Positions 60,773 to 64,000 of a stretch of 64,000 nucleotides of DNA are shown in pieces; positions within the stretch are counted from its first letter, which is position 1, and every line of letters begins with the position of its first letter. The stretch lies in contig JADMII010000001.1 in the NCBI GenBank assembly GCA_015478665.1, positions 62,001 through 126,000 on the forward strand. The letters run 5' to 3'. A program made the translations under genes and the position numbers. This DNA is from Dehalococcoidia bacterium. GTDB lineage: Bacteria; Chloroflexota; Dehalococcoidia; DSTF01; JACRBR01. A model generated the notes under the pieces. It had not been told where the DNA came from. It made no database searches and saw nothing but the letters and a program-made list of their open reading frames with translations.

Positions 60773-60963
60773 GCGAGCATGCGAACGGGATCCCGGTTCT
60801 GCCTGCGCTCAGGCGACGGGATCGTCCGTGCGTCGGGCAGCGGCGAGCAGGGCAGCGCTGGCGTGCAACGCCGCCGCTTCGAAGCGGCCGGCGAAGCGCC
60901 TCCGGAAGTTCGTCATCGCACCACGCCGCGTACCTGCGGCCCTCGCCCGATCCACAATGAGGC

Positions 60964-61578
60964 GTGAGCGGTGACCCGCATGCCCACTGGCACATCGGCT
61001 GCTCCGGCTGGAGCTATCGGCACTGGCGCCGGACGTACTATCCCGCGGACGTGCCGGCGCGCCGCTGGCTGACACACTACGCCAGTCAGTTCGACACCGT
61101 CGAGCTCAACAACAGCTTCTACCATCTACCGGCCGCCGACGCGATCGCCGGCTGGGTCGGGGCCATACCACCGGGGGTCCGCTTCAGCGTCAAGGCGAGC
61201 CGCCTGATCACGCACAACAAGCGGCTGGCGAACAGCGAGGAGTTGCTCCGGAACTTCTTCGCGCGCGTGCGCCTCTTCGGCGACCGGCTCGGGCCTGTGC
61301 TGTACCAGCTCCCACCGACCTTCCTGCGAGACGAGGCGAGACTGGCGGCATTCCTCGACCTGCTGCCCGCAGACCTGGTCCACGCCTTCGAGTTCCGGCA
61401 CGAAAGCTGGTGGCACCCGGACGTGTACGCGCTGCTGCGCCGTCACCGCGCCGCCTTCTGCATCTACAGCCTCGGCGCCCAGGCGTCGCCGGTCATCGCG
61501 ACGTCGGCGCACGTGGTTGAGGCGCATCGTCGCGCGAACGGCGCATCGGCTCTTTGGGGGGCTGAGGTTGGAGGATGA
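60964..61578 (+). pseudogene. DUF72 (YecE-like) protein, C-terminally truncated
   Basis: HIGCSGWSYRHWRRTYYPAD, VELNNSFYHLP, WVGAIPPGVRFSVKASRLIT, VLYQLPPTF and FEFRHESWWHPDVYALL define the DUF72 TIM barrel. The protein stops after SPVIATSAHVV with unrelated residues, lacking the final 50 or so residues (the family's Y-x-R-x-H-G and F-N-N-D segments). Its stop overlaps the next ATG at 61575. Function of the family is unknown. Probably non-functional, though a shortened form cannot be excluded. Confidence 0.65.
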
Positions 61579-61595
61579 TCAGCAATCCGTATAAT
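61568..61595 (+). promoter_or_regulatory. promoter for a leaderless message
   Basis: TTGGAG (61568-61573) and a perfect TATAAT (61590-61595) 16 bases apart. Only six bases separate the -10 from the ATG at 61602, so transcription would begin at or next to the start codon. Confidence 0.65.
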
Positions 61596-61601
61596 CGGGC
61601 G

Positions 61602-64000
61602 ATGGAGAGAGCAGACCCGGCGCGGATCGCAGCCGGCGCGCTCAGCGTCGCGACGTCGAAGACCGCCGTGCCCCGACGGCGGCCCGATGTCGTGCGGCGG
61701 CCGCGCCTCAACGCGCTGCTCGATGCGGCGATCGGCGCGAAGGGCACGTTGCTCGCCGCCCCGGCGGGCTATGGCAAGACGACCCTCGTCGTCGACTGGC
61801 TGCAGTCGGTCGACTTCGGCGTCGCCTGGCTGGCGCTCGACGAGTGGGACGGCGACCTGCCGGCCGGCACGCGCGGGCTGGCCCAGGCGATCGACGCCGG
61901 ACTCGGCGTCGAGCTGGCGCTCGGCGACGAGCGATTCTGGCAGCCGCGCAGCATCGCCACGACGATGATCAACGCCATCGCGCAAAGCGAAGAGTACGCC
62001 GTGCTCGTGCTCGACGACGTCCATCTCGTGCAGGCGTCGGAGCCGGTCATGGCGCTGCTGGCGATCCTCCTCGAACGGGCGCCCGAGAACCTGCACGTGG
62101 TGATGACGTCGCGGACGCGGCCGCCGATCCCGGCGCTGTCGCGACTGATCGCCCGCCGGGAGGTGACGACGATCGGCGTCGAGGATCTGGCGTTCACGGC
62201 GCGCGAGGGGCGGGAACTGCTGGATTCGCTGGGGCGTGCGGTCTCGGACGACGAGGCGGAGATGCTGCACGAGCGCAGCGAAGGCTGGGCGGCGGCGCTC
62301 GTATTGGGGGCGACCACGGCGGCAGCGGCCATCGCGGGCAACGGCGCAGTAGCCGGCGTGAACGTCGGCCTGTCGCTGGCGGAGTACGTGCAGGGCGAGG
62401 CGCTGACCGGGGTCCCGGAGGAGCTGCGCCGCTTCCTGCGCGATGTCTCGCTCCTGCCGGTCTGGACGCCAGCGCTCTGCGACGAGCTGTCGGGCCGCCG
62501 CGACAGCGAGCGCCTGCTACACGAGGCCGTGGCGCGCGTGCTGTTCGTATCCCAGTACGCCGATGACCCGCCGATGTACCGCTGCCACCAACTCCTGCGG
62601 TCCCTGCTGATGCAGCAGTTCCGCAGCGAGGAGCCTGAACGGTACGCCGAAGCCGGCCGCACGGCATCGGCGGTGCTCGTGCGCTTCGGTCTGCTGAACG
62701 AGGCCGCGGATCTGCTGTTCGAGCTCCAGGCATGGGAGCAGGCGGCGGAGTTGCTCGAGACGATCGCGCCGCGGCTGATCCAGCAGGGCCAGGCGCGCGG
62801 CCTCGCCGACTGGATTGACCGCCTGCCGCTCGAGGCGCAGGCCGCGCGCGCCAACCTGCAGGTGTGGCGGGCGCGCGCATCGTACAAGCTCCAGGAGTTC
62901 GACGAGGCGCTGCACCTGATCGAGGACGCGGTGCGCTCGCTGCGCGACGCGGGCGACACGCACGGGCTCGTCGAGGCGCTCTTCGTGCGCGGGGAGACGC
63001 AGCGGCGCAAGGGCTATTACGACGCGGCGCTCAGCACCTTCCGCGAGGCGCGGACGCTGCTCGAGTTCGCCGGGGACGATGACCTGCACCTCGCCGGCGA
63101 CGCGCTGCGCAACCTCGGCGTCACGCACACGATCATGGGCGAGCTCGATGCCGCGACCGACGAGCTCGAGGAGGCGCGCCTGGTGCTCGAGCAGGTCGGT
63201 GACCTGCAGGGGATCGGCAATACCTGCGTCTCGCTCGCCCAGTGCTACGCGCGGCGCGGCGATCAGGCGCAGGCGCTCGCCTCCCTGCAGCGCGCACAAT
63301 CGGCCTTCGAGCGCGCCGGCAACACCTTCGACCTCGGCCTCACCCTCAACAACACGGGCATGCTGTACTACGAGCTCGGCGAATACGAGCAGGCGCTCCA
63401 GGTCTACGACCGCGGCCTGCGACTCGTGCGAGGGGCGGGCGCGCGCGCGTACGAGCAGACCATCCTCGCCGGCATCGCGGAGACGTATCGCGAGATGGGG
63501 CGATTGCAGGAGAGCCTCGCGGTCTACGAGGAGCTCGGCCCGATGCTGGCGACGACGCAGGTGCCGTACCTCGTCGCCGTAATCACCGAGGGCCACGCCC
63601 TCACCCGCATCGCGCTGGGCGAGGGCGAGGAGGCGGCGCGCCTGCTGTGGTCGGTGGCGCCGGCCACGGCCGATGCGCCGCGGACGCCGCAGCATCGGCT
63701 GGCGGAAGCCCAACTGGCGCTCGCGCGGGGCGATGCCTCGCTGGCGCTCGGCCACGTCGATGCCGCGCTGCGTGAGCTCGCGGCCGCCGACGACCGCCAC
63801 GGCGTCGCCGTCGCCGTGTTCCTGCGCGCCCGCGCCCTGTTCGAGGCGCATCAGCCGCGCAAGGCGATGGCCGAGCTGGAGCGCGTCGCGGCGGTCTGCG
63901 AGGAGCTCGGCTACCATCGCTTCCTGCGCTCGCAGGCGGCAGCCGCCCCGGAGTTGGTCGAGTACGCCCGCATCCATCACGTCGCGGCGCGCCTGATCGG
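61602..64000 (+). CDS. MalT/LuxR-like STAND ATPase regulator, partial at window end
   Basis: At least 799 codons, open to the window end. RPRLNALLDAAIGAKGTLLA, the Walker A loop APAGYGKTTLVVDWL (53-67), Walker B VLVLDDVHLV (about 135-142), a winged-helix and arm region (SEGWAAALVLGA, FLRDVSLLP), then many TPR-like helical pairs (LFVRGETQRRKGYYDAALST, LNNTGMLYYELGEYEQALQV). MalT-type regulators end in a LuxR helix-turn-helix, expected beyond 64000. I chose ATG 61602 from the promoter position; ATG 61575 is in the same frame and would add nine residues. Confidence 0.88.
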   Translation, partial: MERADPARIAAGALSVATSKTAVPRRRPDVVRRPRLNALLDAAIGAKGTLLAAPAGYGKTTLVVDWLQSVDFGVAWLALDEWDGDLPAGTRGLAQAIDAGLGVELALGDERFWQPRSIATTMINAIAQSEEYAVLVLDDVHLVQASEPVMALLAILLERAPENLHVVMTSRTRPPIPALSRLIARREVTTIGVEDLAFTAREGRELLDSLGRAVSDDEAEMLHERSEGWAAALVLGATTAAAAIAGNGAVAGVNVGLSLAEYVQGEALTGVPEELRRFLRDVSLLPVWTPALCDELSGRRDSERLLHEAVARVLFVSQYADDPPMYRCHQLLRSLLMQQFRSEEPERYAEAGRTASAVLVRFGLLNEAADLLFELQAWEQAAELLETIAPRLIQQGQARGLADWIDRLPLEAQAARANLQVWRARASYKLQEFDEALHLIEDAVRSLRDAGDTHGLVEALFVRGETQRRKGYYDAALSTFREARTLLEFAGDDDLHLAGDALRNLGVTHTIMGELDAATDELEEARLVLEQVGDLQGIGNTCVSLAQCYARRGDQAQALASLQRAQSAFERAGNTFDLGLTLNNTGMLYYELGEYEQALQVYDRGLRLVRGAGARAYEQTILAGIAETYREMGRLQESLAVYEELGPMLATTQVPYLVAVITEGHALTRIALGEGEEAARLLWSVAPATADAPRTPQHRLAEAQLALARGDASLALGHVDAALRELAAADDRHGVAVAVFLRARALFEAHQPRKAMAELERVAAVCEELGYHRFLRSQAAAAPELVEYARIHHVAARLI

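Noticed and set aside
62517-63980. Long minus-strand open frame opposite the MalT-like gene
   Set aside because: Antisense of the TPR region; Arg/Leu/Glu-rich shadow without motifs, whereas the plus strand shows Walker A and B.

Overview
The window is high-GC DNA (roughly 70% by eye) from an uncultured or little-studied bacterium, most likely a member of the Chloroflexota (Dehalococcoidia or Tepidiformia type). This placement is an inference. It rests on paired CaiB/BaiF CoA-transferases and nitronate monooxygenase-like genes, an F420-type nitroreductase, a B12-dependent ribonucleotide reductase with NrdR, a TadE pseudopilin, an H1-like basic protein, and a complete rod/division gene set. No 16S or other phylogenetic marker was available.

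Layout. 1-8.7 kb: a histidine biosynthesis cluster on the minus strand (hisZ, a tandem double-domain hisG, a zinc phospholipase C-like gene, hisD, then hisC and hisB), with a frameshifted DinB-like gene on the plus strand and a twice-frameshifted envelope gene upstream. 8.9-10.8 kb: DNA polymerase IV and an F420-dependent nitroreductase, separated by a 120-bp imperfect tandem repeat. 10.9-13.2 kb: a small mercury-resistance island (merR, merA, a heavy-metal-domain remnant). It lies between a displaced 3' half of tRNA-Gly and an intact tRNA-Gly(CCC). 13.3-19.1 kb: a tightly overlapped minus-strand operon of nitronate monooxygenase, degenerate hicB/hicA, CoA-transferase, amidase and CoA-transferase. 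19.3-27.7 kb: tRNA-Val, a DUF7064-like protein, yebC-ruvC, a membrane protein, a carboxymuconolactone decarboxylase/AhpD-like gene with an in-frame TGA at the second redox cysteine followed by a SECIS-like hairpin, a second nitronate monooxygenase, plsY and a flippase-like gene.

27.6-32.1 kb: the elongation operon mreC-mreD-mrdA-rodA on the minus strand, without mreB. 33.0-49.9 kb: the division and cell wall (dcw) cluster on the plus strand (mraZ, rsmH, ftsL, ftsI, murF, mraY, murD, ftsW, murG, murC, murB, ddl, ftsQ, ftsA, ftsZ). Most genes overlap by a few bases, a strong promoter with a MraZ-type repeat lies upstream, and murE is missing. Together these two blocks make, flip, polymerise and crosslink lipid II and build the divisome.

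50-56 kb: a TadE-like gene, then nrdR behind a promoter whose spacer is an NrdR box, three small unknown genes and the B12-dependent nrdJ, then an H1-like nucleoid protein. 56-64 kb: a candidate small RNA, a Thr-rich surface protein, a ModE-type regulator, and a 999-residue protein that joins an extracytoplasmic glycoside hydrolase family 3 domain through one membrane segment to a cytoplasmic OmpR-type winged helix. A truncated DUF72 gene and a MalT-like ATPase/TPR regulator with a likely leaderless start follow; the regulator runs off the window end.

The strongest leads are the candidate selenoprotein at 24123-24713, the transmembrane GH3/winged-helix protein at 57773-60772, the HisG with a degenerate first copy at 5036-6424, and the tRNA-Gly-borne mer island.
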